NCBI GenBank assembly: GCA_016721195.1
Contig: JADKIO010000005.1
Span: 124,001 to 188,000, forward strand
Direction of reading: 5' to 3'
Origin: Candidatus Geothrix skivensis
GTDB lineage: Bacteria; Acidobacteriota; Holophagae; Holophagales; Holophagaceae
Length of the DNA: 64,000 nucleotides
Shown here: piece by piece, positions 18,809 to 26,954 of the stretch
How the letters are laid out: every line of letters starts with the position of its first letter
Position numbering within the stretch: the first letter of the stretch is position 1
Translations under genes and position numbers: made by a program
The notes under the pieces: model-generated
What the model was told of the DNA's origin: nothing
What the model saw: the letters and a program-made list of their open reading frames with translations, nothing else
The model's database searches: none

Positions 18809-19770
18809 GTCCGGCTCATCTCCGCCAGGCTCTTCGCGACGGCCTTCTGCACCTGGTCCGCCACGCCCATGGCCTCCTGGCCCTCGGCCCAGGTCACGCC
18901 TTCCTGGCTATGTCCCAGGCAGGCGGCGTGGAAAGCCTCGATCTCCAGTCGCAGGGGCTCGCCCTCCTCGATATCGGCTGTCTCCGGCCGCACCTCGGGG
19001 CCATCGGGACCCATGACCAGGCGCAGCAGCTCCAGCTTCTGGGCGGCGAAATCCAGGCTGGCGTACTCCTTGTCGCCGAAGGCGCGGAGCGTGCGCTCCT
19101 TCTTGCGCGCCACCCGGCTGGCGGTGACGGTGGCGAAGGCGCCCCCCTCGAACTTGAGGCGTGCGTTCACCAGGTCGGCATAGGGTGTCAGCACCGGAAC
19201 GCCAACGGCCTCCACGTCGATCACCGGGCGGCCCACCAGGGCCCGGAGCAGGTCGAGGTCGTGGATCATCACATCCATGACCACGTCCACTTCCAGGCTG
19301 CGGGCTGGGAAGGGCGAGACCCGGATGGCTTCGAGGAACCGGGGCTTGAAGCCGCGCTCACGGAGGGCGGTGACGGCGGGATTGAAGCGCTCCAGGTGGC
19401 CCACCTGGGCGACGAGGCCGGGGTTCAAGGCGCGTGCTTCAGCCAGGGCCTTCAGGAGGGCCACGCCCTCATCGAGGGTGGCCGCCAGGGGCTTCTCCAT
19501 CAGAATGTGCTTGCCGGCCTTCAGGGCCTGGAGGCCCAGGGCATGGTGGAAGCCCGTGGGCGCGGCGATCTGCACGGCGTCTACGTCGGCCAGCACCTGG
19601 TCCAGGGAGGCGGACCAGGGGGCGCTGAATTTGGCGGCGATCTCGGGACCCCGGACGGGATCAGGATCGACCACGGCGGCGAGGATGGCCTCCGGCGCCG
19701 AAGCGGCGATCCGGGCATGATGCTGCCCAAGGTGCCCCACACCCACCACGGCGACTCTTAGCTTGGACAT
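18805..19770 (-). CDS. Gfo/Idh/MocA-family NAD(P)-dependent oxidoreductase
   Basis: 321 residues. A Rossmann start (RVAVVGVGHLGQHHARI) is followed by the family hallmark MEKPLA, in which the Lys is catalytic, and a C-terminal alpha/beta domain with IHDLDLLRALVG. Members oxidise or reduce sugars and nucleotide sugars. The specificity is unknown here, though the coupled hydrolase and SpoIID genes point to a cell-wall sugar. I prefer the ATG at 19770 to the GTG at 19776 because the GGGGGTGG site is better spaced. First gene of a three-gene overlapping cluster. Confidence 0.9.
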   Translation of the reverse strand: MSKLRVAVVGVGHLGQHHARIAASAPEAILAAVVDPDPVRGPEIAAKFSAPWSASLDQVLADVDAVQIAAPTGFHHALGLQALKAGKHILMEKPLAATLDEGVALLKALAEARALNPGLVAQVGHLERFNPAVTALRERGFKPRFLEAIRVSPFPARSLEVDVVMDVMIHDLDLLRALVGRPVIDVEAVGVPVLTPYADLVNARLKFEGGAFATVTASRVARKKERTLRAFGDKEYASLDFAAQKLELLRLVMGPDGPEVRPETADIEEGEPLRLEIEAFHAACLGHSQEGVTWAEGQEAMGVADQVQKAVAKSLAEMSRT

Positions 19771-19835
19771 GGCCACCCCCCGATGAATCGAGCCTAGCAG
19801 GCCTGCTACCCTGAAGCCCTCACCTCGAGGCGACC

Positions 19836-20306
19836 ATGAATTTGAAACTTGAAGCAGTGAACATCCTGAAGTGGATTCACTTCCTGGCGCTGGCCTTCGG
19901 GGGCGGTGCGGCAGTGGTGGCCCTGCTGCTCTCGGGATTCGAAGAAGGCCGGGAGGACCTCCAGGGCCTTGCGGCGACGGTCTGGGCCAAGGTGGTGGCC
20001 TGGTCCTTCCGGCTGGCCTTGCTGGTCGGCATCGCGCTGCTGGTGGTGCTCATGCAGAACGGTCAGAACCCCTTCAAGGCCGGCATCTACTTCCACATCA
20101 AGCTCACGCTGGTCTTCGTCCTCATCGGGTTGTCCGAGATGACGCCCAAGGCACTGGCCGTGGGCAAGCGCGGTTCTGCCCTGCTGGTGGTGGTGCTCTT
20201 CATGGCCGTGACCTTCACGGTGTTCAACAAGGGCCTGTTCCGCAGGGAAGCCCCCAAGGCGCCCCCTGTGCCCGTGGCGGCGACTGCCGGCCCAGTGGCG
20301 CGCTGA
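19836..20306 (+). CDS. Small four-helix membrane protein of unknown function
   Basis: 156 residues with four predicted membrane helices at about 10-30, 50-75, 85-105 and 113-130, and a Pro/Ala-rich polar tail. A conserved-looking His in the first helix (KWIHFLALAFGGG) and FHIKLTLVF in the third recall HemJ/CopD-type small membrane proteins, but the match is only by pattern. The ribosome-binding GAGG lies 5 nt before the ATG. It is transcribed divergently from the oxidoreductase gene and followed by two hairpins. Confidence 0.75.
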   Translation: MNLKLEAVNILKWIHFLALAFGGGAAVVALLLSGFEEGREDLQGLAATVWAKVVAWSFRLALLVGIALLVVLMQNGQNPFKAGIYFHIKLTLVFVLIGLSEMTPKALAVGKRGSALLVVVLFMAVTFTVFNKGLFRREAPKAPPVPVAATAGPVAR

Positions 20307-20338
20307 TTGGGCCAGTTTCAGCCCATCACCTCGAACTG

Positions 20339-20387
20339 CCCTGCGCCTTCAGCGCAGGGTTAACTCAGGGCGCCTTGGCGCCCTGAG
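20339..20387. terminator. Pair of perfect hairpins downstream of the membrane protein
   Basis: CCCTGCGC-CTTCA-GCGCAGGG at 20339-20359 is followed by CTCAGGGCGCC-TT-GGCGCCCTGAG at 20364-20387. Neither has a T-run, so termination is possible but not certain. The second shares its GGCGCC-TNG-GGCGCC-like core with the ssb terminator. Confidence 0.5.
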
Positions 20388-20393
20388 CCACTT

Positions 20394-20609
20394 GGAACCT
20401 CAATCCTCAGGCCTTCGTAGTCAGCGTTGTGCCGGGGGCCCCCTCCGCGAGCCTGCGAAGCGGGGGAGTGGGAGCAGGCCGCGGTGCGGCATGCGATCGG
20501 GGGCAGCCAGAGACGCGTGCGGCCGGGAACCCCGGCCGCTCAGCGTCCACCAGTAGGGTGTGTGGCACGGAACCTCAGTCTTCGGACTCTTCGTAGTCAG
20601 CGTTGTGCC
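20394..20609. repeat. Imperfect direct repeat of the yebC 3' end
   Basis: 20394-20433 repeats 20569-20609 with a run of 20 identical bases (ending GCGTTGTGCC) plus a near-identical first half. The second copy is the coding 3' end of yebC; the first is a stray copy about 175 bp downstream of it. The segment between the copies is GC-rich, with its own small palindrome (GGCCGGGAACCCCGGCC). Confidence 0.7.
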
Positions 20610-21306
20610 ACACATTCTGCACATCGTCATTGTCTTCGAGCAGGTCAACGAGCTTGAGGAAGCTGGTGAGCTTGTTGCCTTCGAGGGCGCTGCTGGTGCT
20701 GGGGGCCATGATGATTTTCGCTTCGATGACCGGTAGTTTGGCCGCGTCCACGGCATCCTTCACGGTCTGGTAGGCCTCGGGACTGGTCTTGATGACCCAG
20801 GCTTCGCCTTCGTTGAGGACGTCGTCGGCCCCGGCCTCCAGGGCCACCTCCATGATCTGGTCCTCTGAGACTTCGGACTCGACCACGATCTGACCCTGCT
20901 TGGCGAACAGATAGGCCACCGAACCCATGGCACCCAGTTCCCCGCCGAACTTGGTGAAGTAGCTCCGGATCTCAGGGGTGGTGCGGTTCTTGTTGTCGGT
21001 CATGGCCTCGACCAGAATGGCCACGCCGCCGGGGCCGTAGGCCTCGTAGATGACTTCTTCGTAGGTCACGCCCTCGAGCTCGCCGGTGCCCTTCTTGATG
21101 GCCCGCTCCCAGTTGTCCTTGGGCATGTTGCTGCCCTTGGCTTGGTCCACGGCCAATCGCAGGCGCGGATTGGCGTTGACGTCGCCGCCACCGAGCCTCG
21201 CCGCCACGGTGATTTCCTTGAGGATCTTCGTGAAGACCTTGCCCCGCTTGGCATCCGCGGCGCCCTTCTTGTGCTTGATGGTGGACCATTTGCTGTGGCC
21301 GGACAT
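20575..21306 (-). CDS. yebC: YebC/PmpR-family protein
   Basis: 243 residues, the normal length. The N-terminus is diagnostic (MSGHSKWSTIKHKKGAADAKRGKVFTKILKEI), followed by NPRLRLAVDQAK, NMPKDNWERAIKKGTGE and GPGGVAILVEAMTDNKNRT. Members are described as DNA-binding regulators, and more recently as ribosome-associated factors easing proline-rich stalls; both roles come from family knowledge, not from this sequence. The AAGGAGT site is ideally spaced before the ATG. The 3' end has a duplicated copy downstream. Confidence 0.97.
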   Translation of the reverse strand: MSGHSKWSTIKHKKGAADAKRGKVFTKILKEITVAARLGGGDVNANPRLRLAVDQAKGSNMPKDNWERAIKKGTGELEGVTYEEVIYEAYGPGGVAILVEAMTDNKNRTTPEIRSYFTKFGGELGAMGSVAYLFAKQGQIVVESEVSEDQIMEVALEAGADDVLNEGEAWVIKTSPEAYQTVKDAVDAAKLPVIEAKIIMAPSTSSALEGNKLTSFLKLVDLLEDNDDVQNVWHNADYEESED

Positions 21307-21370
21307 GGATGAACTCCTTCAATCGTTCGTATTGCTCAGCAACTGCTTCGCGTTTGCTGAGTAGGAAAAA

Positions 21371-21417
21371 AAGTCCTTTCAATACTTCGGAATTGACGCC
21401 TAGCGGCGATTCCGAAG
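21371..21417 (-). terminator. Intrinsic terminator after the TPR membrane protein
   Basis: On the minus strand the hairpin CTTCGGAAT...ATTCCGAAG (arms 21385-21393 and 21409-21417, with an inner GGCG/CGCC pair) is followed about 12 nt later by a run of seven T. It sits 8 nt past the stop of the gene ending at 21425 and just upstream of yebC. Confidence 0.65.
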
Positions 21418-21424
21418 CCAGTCC

Positions 21425-22144
21425 TCAGCCACGAAGGGCACGACGGGAAATCCGGGCAAAAGACGGAGCCTCCTGGCGGATCATGGGCCGCTCAAGGAGG
21501 AACTGATACCACTGCTCTCCATAGACCTTCATCTTGAGGGTCTTGCCGTTCTGCAGCAGGTTGCGGTTGGTGATGAGGCGCTCATCGCCTTTGCAGATCT
21601 CCAGGCCCTTGTTGAGGATCTCGATGGCCCGGTTGCGTTCGCCCATTTCCAGCAGCACATAGGCATAGACGGCATACAGCAGGCTCTCTTTCTTGCCCGC
21701 CTTCAGGGCCAGGTCGAAGGTCTGCTTGGCCTTCTTCTTGTCTCCCCGCTTCCACTGAAGGATGCCCAACATGGCCTTGGCGATGTAGTGCTGCATGGAG
21801 GCCGCCAGCAGCAGTGGCTCCGCTTCCTCGTTCTTCTTCCGCAGGTACTGCACCACGCCGATCTGCCCGTCGATGCTGCCCTTCACCAGGAACTGCCGCG
21901 AGGAGAACCGGTAGCCCTCCTTCATGGTCTCGATGGCCTTCTCCCACTGCTGCTTCTTCAGCAACTCACCGGCGCGGGCGAAGATCTTTTCCAACTCCTG
22001 CTGGATCTTGCGGCCTTGCCAGATGAAGAGGCCGGCCCCCGCCAGGATGCCCAGGGGCAGGCTGATCCAGAGCTTGATGCTCAGCAGGCTGGCGAGCAGG
22101 ATCACGGCAAGGGCGGCGCCCAGGCCGAGCAGGAGGTTGATCAC
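21425..22144 (-). CDS. TPR-containing inner-membrane protein
   Basis: 239 residues: two short N-terminal hydrophobic segments (about residues 1-40, LLLGLGAALAVILLASLL and ISLPLGILAGAGLFIW), then TPR-like helical repeats (AGELLKKQQWEKAIETMKEGYRF, ALKAGKKESLLYAVYAYVLLEMGERNRAIEILNKGLE) exposed to the cytoplasm or periplasm. Function unknown; TPRs imply a scaffold role. The preferred start is the GTG at 22144, which has CGGAG five bases upstream. The open frame reaches a TTG at 22180, which would add 12 Pro/Ser-rich residues. It may be in one transcript with ybeY upstream. Confidence 0.75.
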   Translation of the reverse strand: MINLLLGLGAALAVILLASLLSIKLWISLPLGILAGAGLFIWQGRKIQQELEKIFARAGELLKKQQWEKAIETMKEGYRFSSRQFLVKGSIDGQIGVVQYLRKKNEEAEPLLLAASMQHYIAKAMLGILQWKRGDKKKAKQTFDLALKAGKKESLLYAVYAYVLLEMGERNRAIEILNKGLEICKGDERLITNRNLLQNGKTLKMKVYGEQWYQFLLERPMIRQEAPSFARISRRALRG

Positions 22145-22234
22145 GGAGACTCCGGAGGGCACGGTCCGAGGCCGGACCAAAGGGCCATTTTATCGGCCTT
22201 CGGGGGCATTGGCTATGCCGAGGTTCGGTAGGCC

Positions 22235-22969
22235 CTATCCGATCACGCCGCTGCGGGACGGGGCCGGCCGACGGCGACGGACGATCCGCTTGGGGGGGGG
22301 CGGAGACGTGGCTTCCTTCCGGGGTCGCCCTGGACCCCGCTTGGGAGCCGGGTCCTTTGGCTTCAGAAGGACTTTCTTGACCTTGACTTTCTTGTCCTTC
22401 TTCACGCGTTCCCGGCGCACGAGAGCCGCCGCGGCCCGGCCGGTGACCACCACGCGGGAACCGTCCTTCAGCTTTTTCACCTTGCTGCCCGGCTTGCGTC
22501 CCCGCTTGAGGCTCATGGCCAGGGGCTCTTCTTCGAGGAGTTCCCGTTCCAGTTGGGCCTGGAGCGCCATCATCTCGCCTCGATCCAGCTCATGATCATG
22601 GCCGCAGAGGTGAAGGAAACCGTGGATGACCAGCGTCTCCACTTCACGCCGGCGGCTGACGCCGAATTTCTTGGACATTTTATCGGCCGTGGGCAGGCTG
22701 ATGACGATGTCGCCAAGGTGAGGAAAGGCCCCCTTTTCCACGCTGGAGGGGAAGCTCAGCACATCCGTTGTCAGGTTTTTTCCACGATGTTCGCGATTGA
22801 GTTTTCTCATGCCGCGATCATCGACATAGGTCAAGGAAATGCCTTGTGCATCTGGTGCCAGTCGATCTCGAAGGCCGTGCAGGAGTTTCCCGAGGGACTG
22901 CTCGCCTGGCCCACGCATTTTGCTTCGGCTAGACCAGTCAATCACGAATGGAGGGCGAGTCTGTGTCAT
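22235..22969 (-). CDS. ybeY: Endoribonuclease YbeY with a basic AT-hook-like C-terminal tail
   Basis: 244 residues; the YbeY family is usually about 155. The core has the RKLNREHRGKNLTTDVLSFP segment and the zinc motif HGFLHLCGHDH (H116, H120, H126). YbeY is a zinc RNase for 16S rRNA 3' maturation and 70S quality control. Residues about 150-244 form a Lys/Arg-rich, low-complexity tail with KRGRKPG (155-161) and KRGPGRPRK (210-218), matching the AT-hook GRP core, and RRRRP near 230. The ATG at 22969 has GAGGA seven nt upstream; the earlier ATG/TTG candidates at 22975 and 22993 are too close or lack a site. Confidence 0.92.
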   Translation of the reverse strand: MTQTRPPFVIDWSSRSKMRGPGEQSLGKLLHGLRDRLAPDAQGISLTYVDDRGMRKLNREHRGKNLTTDVLSFPSSVEKGAFPHLGDIVISLPTADKMSKKFGVSRRREVETLVIHGFLHLCGHDHELDRGEMMALQAQLERELLEEEPLAMSLKRGRKPGSKVKKLKDGSRVVVTGRAAAALVRRERVKKDKKVKVKKVLLKPKDPAPKRGPGRPRKEATSPPPPKRIVRRRRPAPSRSGVIG

Positions 22970-23202
22970 GGCCATTTCCTCTGTCAAGATCAATCAAAGG
23001 GCACTAATTGTGAAATATTTTGGAGCATTCGTCAATGTCGTATTTCTAGCTAAAGGAATTGGATCGATGCTGGTGGCTTTCATTTTAGACGACTGTTAAA
23101 TAAATTTTGGATAAAAATTTTTTAAAATATTGAAAACAAAGGATAAAGAACGTCATTTTTTGAAATCAATTTTTCCAGAGATGACCCTGGCATGCTGAGA
23201 CC
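22970..23202. promoter_or_regulatory. AT-rich divergent promoter region between ybeY and rsmG
   Basis: The 233 nt are strikingly AT-rich after about 23000 (runs such as AAATAAATTTTGGATAAAAATTTTTTAAAATATT), against a background well over 60% GC. Both flanking genes start away from it. No ORF, tRNA or known riboswitch pattern was seen. It most likely holds both promoters, possibly with bent DNA or a nucleoid-protein site. Confidence 0.5.
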
Positions 23203-23784
23203 ATGGAACCTCGCCTTCCACCCGAACTCTCGGCAACCCTGGGTCGCTTCCTGGTTCTTTTGGACCGGTGGAACCGGACCCATGCCCTGACGGCCCTGCC
23301 CCCAGGAGCGCGCCGGGAAGAGCTGCTCCTGGATGCGGCGGTCCTTCTCCCCTTCCTTTCCGAACTGCCATCTGGTTCAAGGGTGGCGGACCTAGGCACA
23401 GGCATGGGCTCGCCGGCAGTGGTGCTGGCCCTGGCCAGGCCGGACCTGGAGATCCTGGGGGTGGACGCCTCCCTCAAGAAGCTTGCGTTCCTGAGGCAGG
23501 CCGCCATGGAACTGCCCATCCCCAATCTGAGGACGGTGCATGGCCGACTGGAGGACCTTCCGTCCCTGGGGGCGGACTGGGGAACGGCCAAGGCCCTTGC
23601 ACCCCTGGGCTCCCTTGCGGGTTGGTGGGCCCGCCATGGGCGCCCTGGCGTCCCCTTCTTCGCCCTGAAGGGGGTTGATTGGGCTCAGGAGCCCCTTCCG
23701 GAGACCTGGACCGCGACGCCCCATCCCTATGCGCTGCCCAGCCGTGGGCCACGGGTCCTCGTCGAACTTCGCCAGCGAGCCTGA
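23203..23784 (+). CDS. rsmG: 16S rRNA (guanine-527-N7)-methyltransferase RsmG-like
   Basis: 193 residues, a little shorter than RsmG (about 207). The SAM-binding motif I is VADLGTGMGSPAVVLALARP, followed by the acidic strand ILGVDASLKKLAFL, which is characteristic of RsmG. The later AKALAPLGSL replaces the usual SRA segment. The family methylates G527 of 16S rRNA in the 30S decoding site. The start matches the family length. It is alone in its orientation, between ybeY and the LysM gene. Confidence 0.87.
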   Translation: MEPRLPPELSATLGRFLVLLDRWNRTHALTALPPGARREELLLDAAVLLPFLSELPSGSRVADLGTGMGSPAVVLALARPDLEILGVDASLKKLAFLRQAAMELPIPNLRTVHGRLEDLPSLGADWGTAKALAPLGSLAGWWARHGRPGVPFFALKGVDWAQEPLPETWTATPHPYALPSRGPRVLVELRQRA

Positions 23785-23802
23785 GGTGCCGACCCCCCAA
23801 GC

Positions 23803-23827
23803 AAAAGCCCCCTGGGCGGGGGCTTTT
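23803..23827. terminator. Bidirectional intrinsic terminator between rsmG and the LysM gene
   Basis: A perfect 10-bp stem AAAAGCCCCC/GGGGGCTTTT with loop TGGGC. It has T4 on either strand and stands between two convergent genes. Confidence 0.9.
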
Positions 23828-23845
23828 ACAGGGCCGGAAGGCAGA

Positions 23846-25021
23846 TCAGGGGGTGAGGGTGTCCCCGTTCTTGATCTCCTCGATGGAACGCAGCACTCGG
23901 CAGCTTGAGGTCTGGGCATCCGTCCGAACCACCAGGGCCTGTCCGATGTAGTAGGTGGTGCTGGAGGTGGCGGGCACCTTCTCCCCATCGGGTCCCACGG
24001 GGAAGGTCTTCACCCGGGTGGCGAGGAGCACATCACCGACCTTGATGCCATCATTGGTACCCTTGTCGACGACGATCATGTCCCCACCAGCAGAATACTG
24101 CTTGCCCCCTCTGGAATACACCACCATCGCCGCGTTGGCGGCCACCTTGACCGGCTCAGCCAGGTCGGTCCTCAGCTTCAGGGGGATGTTCGAGGGCTCG
24201 TCGAATTTCACCAGGCGATCCCCCGCCTGGACGGTATCGAGGCTGCGCTCGATGACCGCCACCGAGCCTTTCGCTTGTGCCAGGGTGACCCGTACCACGC
24301 CAATCTGATGGATGACGTCACCCAAGGGCTTCTTGGGGATGGTGGGGTGCATCAGTTGCTTGACGGCGGTCTTGAGGATGAGGAAGCGGTCTCCCGCCTT
24401 CACGCCCTGGTCCGAGCCGCCGTTCAGGTAGATCGTCTCTCCCTCGCCCAGGTACTGACGATCCTCGCGCTTATTCGAGGTGATGGTGAAGGCGCCCAGC
24501 CCTTTGTAATGCGCCTCAGCCCCGTTGGAGGCCACGAAGGGCAGCTGGATGAAGTCCTGGAAGGAGAACCCAAGCTCCGGGCGGCGGACGGCAGAAGGAT
24601 CGGCCCGCCGCTGCTGGTCGGGTTGCAGGTTGGCCACGTCCTCGGGCAGGTTCCCGGCGGTGGCCACGGCCCTGGCCAGGTCGATGATCAGGGGGTCGCC
24701 GGGGTAGATCCAATGGGGATCCTTGATCCACTGGTTCAGCTCCCAGATCTGCGGCCAGGCATAGGGATTGCCAAGGTACTTTCCGGACAGATCCCAGAGC
24801 GTGTCGCCCTTCTGGACGATGTGGGTCCGGGAGCCTTCGGGGACCTTGATCTCTTTGGGGTAGTCCCACTTGGAACTATGCGCCTCAACCTTTACGGGAT
24901 CGGCGGTGGCGGCCTGCTGGGCCTTCAAACCCGGGACAAGGAACGCCAGGGCCGCGAGAAGGCAGGATCTCGCCGCAAGGGAAGGCATCCGGCCGGCGAG
25001 CAGGCGAGTGGGCTGGTGCAT
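23846..25021 (-). CDS. Secreted LysM-domain protein
   Basis: 391 residues. A signal sequence follows a basic start (LAARSCLLAALAFLVPGLKAQ). One LysM peptidoglycan-binding domain is at about 67-113 (HIVQKGDTLWDLSGKYLGNPYAWPQIWELNQWI...YPGDPLII). The remaining 270 residues are beta-rich and unrecognised (several DRFLILKTAV- and GDRLVKFDE-like segments resembling a repeated small barrel). It is probably a periplasmic, wall-associated protein. The ATG at 25021 has a G5 site about 8 nt upstream, while the internal Met at 24988 has none. The next gene on the strand is the PfkB kinase 33 nt upstream. Confidence 0.87.
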   Translation of the reverse strand: MHQPTRLLAGRMPSLAARSCLLAALAFLVPGLKAQQAATADPVKVEAHSSKWDYPKEIKVPEGSRTHIVQKGDTLWDLSGKYLGNPYAWPQIWELNQWIKDPHWIYPGDPLIIDLARAVATAGNLPEDVANLQPDQQRRADPSAVRRPELGFSFQDFIQLPFVASNGAEAHYKGLGAFTITSNKREDRQYLGEGETIYLNGGSDQGVKAGDRFLILKTAVKQLMHPTIPKKPLGDVIHQIGVVRVTLAQAKGSVAVIERSLDTVQAGDRLVKFDEPSNIPLKLRTDLAEPVKVAANAAMVVYSRGGKQYSAGGDMIVVDKGTNDGIKVGDVLLATRVKTFPVGPDGEKVPATSSTTYYIGQALVVRTDAQTSSCRVLRSIEEIKNGDTLTP

Positions 25022-25054
25022 CAGTAACCCCCAGTCAGGATTGGATAGCGCTGA

Positions 25055-25966
25055 TTATAGGTCTTCGACCCGGATCATATCTGAAAATAATGACAGTCGG
25101 TTGCGAACTTCGTCCTGGCTGATCTGCTCGAGCCGTTCCGTGGAGAACTGCTCCACGGTGAAACTGGCCATGACGGACCCGACCAGGGCCGCATGTTTCA
25201 GTGCGGTGACATCCGTCCGCTCGATCCAAGCCAAGTAGCCGAGGAACCCGCCGGCAAAGGTATCGCCAGCACCCGTGGGATCGAAGACATTCTCCAGGGG
25301 GTAGGCGGGGGCGGCGAAAATCCCCTCTGGCGTAAAGAGGGCCACGCCATATTCGCCCCGCTTGACCACTAAGATGCGGGGGCCCAGGGCCTGGATCTTC
25401 CGGTAGGCCTTGATGAGGTTGTGCTCCTGGGTCAGTTCCCGGACTTCGGCGTCATTCACAAGGAGGATGTCCACCTCCTTGAGCACAGCTTCCAGGGCGG
25501 GGCGGGCACCCCTGATCCAGTAGTTCATCGTATCGAGGGCAATCCACTTGGGGCGGGCGGCCATCTGGCGGACCACATCAAGCTGCAGCACCGGGTCGAT
25601 GTTCCCGAGAAAGAGGTACTGGGAGTCTCGGTAGCTGGGGGGGAGGTCCGGACGGAAGTCCGCGAACACATTCAGGTCCGTGGCCAGGGTCTTGGCCTCG
25701 TTGAGGTCATAGCCGTAGGCCCCCTTCCAGTGGAAGCTCAGCCCCTTGACCCGGGAAAGGCCGGTCAGGTCGATGGGCCTGCGATCGAAGACCCGCATCT
25801 GGTCCGGGCCGAAATCCTCTCCCACCACGGCCACGATCCGCACCGGATGGAAGCGGCTGGCGCTCAGTGAGAAATAGGTCGCGGAGCCGCCCAGGGCATG
25901 CTCCCGGCGCCCAAAGGGGGTTTCCAGGTCATCGAAGGCCACGCTTCCCACTGCCAACAAGCTCAT
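25055..25966 (-). CDS. PfkB-family carbohydrate/nucleoside kinase
   Basis: 303 residues. The C-terminal signature DPTGAGDTFAGGFLGYLA contains the catalytic Asp and the anion hole, and the N-terminus GSVAFDDLETPFG...LGGSATYFSLSASRF matches the ribokinase substrate region. The reaction is ATP-dependent phosphorylation of a sugar or nucleoside; the substrate is not deducible. The start at 25966 is set by GGAG 8 nt upstream, although the frame is open for 66 more codons through the neighbouring gene. It lies 23 nt downstream of the Smr-like gene and probably shares its transcript. Confidence 0.9.
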   Translation of the reverse strand: MSLLAVGSVAFDDLETPFGRREHALGGSATYFSLSASRFHPVRIVAVVGEDFGPDQMRVFDRRPIDLTGLSRVKGLSFHWKGAYGYDLNEAKTLATDLNVFADFRPDLPPSYRDSQYLFLGNIDPVLQLDVVRQMAARPKWIALDTMNYWIRGARPALEAVLKEVDILLVNDAEVRELTQEHNLIKAYRKIQALGPRILVVKRGEYGVALFTPEGIFAAPAYPLENVFDPTGAGDTFAGGFLGYLAWIERTDVTALKHAALVGSVMASFTVEQFSTERLEQISQDEVRNRLSLFSDMIRVEDL

Positions 25967-25989
25967 GGTCAAGGCTCCAGGTTGGAATG

Positions 25990-26748
25990 TCAGGGCTGGA
26001 TGAAAGGGGTGCCGAAATACAACAGCCAGGCTTGGGTGCCGCCCATGGGCACGGGGGCCTGGGCGAATCGGACCACCATGGGCGCCTCGCCTGAGGCCAG
26101 GAGAGCCAGCAGCCCATCGTGGAGGGCGGGATCCTGGCCAAGGGTGACCTGGAGGCTCCGCCACCCGAGGACCGTGCCATCTCCCAGGCGATCCTTCAGG
26201 CGGTCCATGGCATCTGTGAGAGAGTGCCCCCGCAGATCGATGGTGCCATCCACTTCGATGGCCATCCCCGCGGCCAGTTGGAAACGCAGGGGCATGAGGG
26301 GCTGGGATGGGAGGGCTGGCCTCTGGACAGGGGGTTCCTGTGGCGCGGGAGTTGGAACCAGGTCGGGCTTCTCAACCAGCGCCGGCGACGCGGGATCAAT
26401 GCTGGGGGATGGAGTCACGACGGACTTGGGGGGGGCTGGCCGCTCCAGGGGCCCCCTCTGAAGAGGTTTGAATCCCTTAAGTTCCTTCACCGCCTCCTGG
26501 AAGGACTCCGGCACCGGGGCGCTGGGGGCCGTGGCAGGGGGAGCGGTTCCTTCGCTGGGCTGGACCCTGGCTGGCCGGGGGGTGGCCGGCTTCAAGCCCA
26601 TGGCCGACAGGAATACCGCGTCTTCGTCATCCAGGGCGGGTGGGAGGGCTGCCTTGGGTTCTGGTTTGGGTGGAGGTTTCGGCGCAGGCAGGGGGGCCTC
26701 CGGGCCGAGCTGTTGCTTCAATTTTGCCAAATCCTGCTTCCAGGCCAT
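25990..26748 (-). CDS. Degenerate Smr-domain-like protein
   Basis: 252 residues. The N-terminus has a short charged helix and DEDAVFLSAMGLKP, which resembles the lead-in of Smr proteins. A long Pro/Ala linker follows, then a C-terminal domain at about 165-248 with the Smr layout. DLRG (171-174) stands where Smr has DLHG, a central strand VTLGQD (201-206) stands where HGxG should be, and the last strand has the FxxAxxxxGGxxAxxL pattern. Smr domains bind or cut nucleic acids, but both usual His positions are missing, so nuclease activity is unlikely. The identification is by pattern, not by database search. The ATG at 26748 is preceded by GGGGAC. Confidence 0.6.
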   Translation of the reverse strand: MAWKQDLAKLKQQLGPEAPLPAPKPPPKPEPKAALPPALDDEDAVFLSAMGLKPATPRPARVQPSEGTAPPATAPSAPVPESFQEAVKELKGFKPLQRGPLERPAPPKSVVTPSPSIDPASPALVEKPDLVPTPAPQEPPVQRPALPSQPLMPLRFQLAAGMAIEVDGTIDLRGHSLTDAMDRLKDRLGDGTVLGWRSLQVTLGQDPALHDGLLALLASGEAPMVVRFAQAPVPMGGTQAWLLYFGTPFIQP

Positions 26749-26954
26749 GAATCGTCCCCGTCCAATCCAGAGTAGGCCATCCCTGGCCTCACCCAAAGCC
26801 CGCCGTTGCAATACCGCACCCAGTCGAGGCAAAACGCCGCGAAAGCAGCCAGCTTTCAACCCGGGGGAGGTTCGTGGCATCCAAGGATTGACGCCACTTG
26901 GCGTAATCTGGCATACCGTTCGCACGTATCCTTTGCATCCAACCTGGAGGTCCC

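Noticed and set aside
22839..23099. Small plus-strand ORF overlapping the ybeY start, with a hydrophobic end
   Set aside because: No ribosome site, overlaps ybeY antisense, and its composition changes mid-frame with the AT-rich region.
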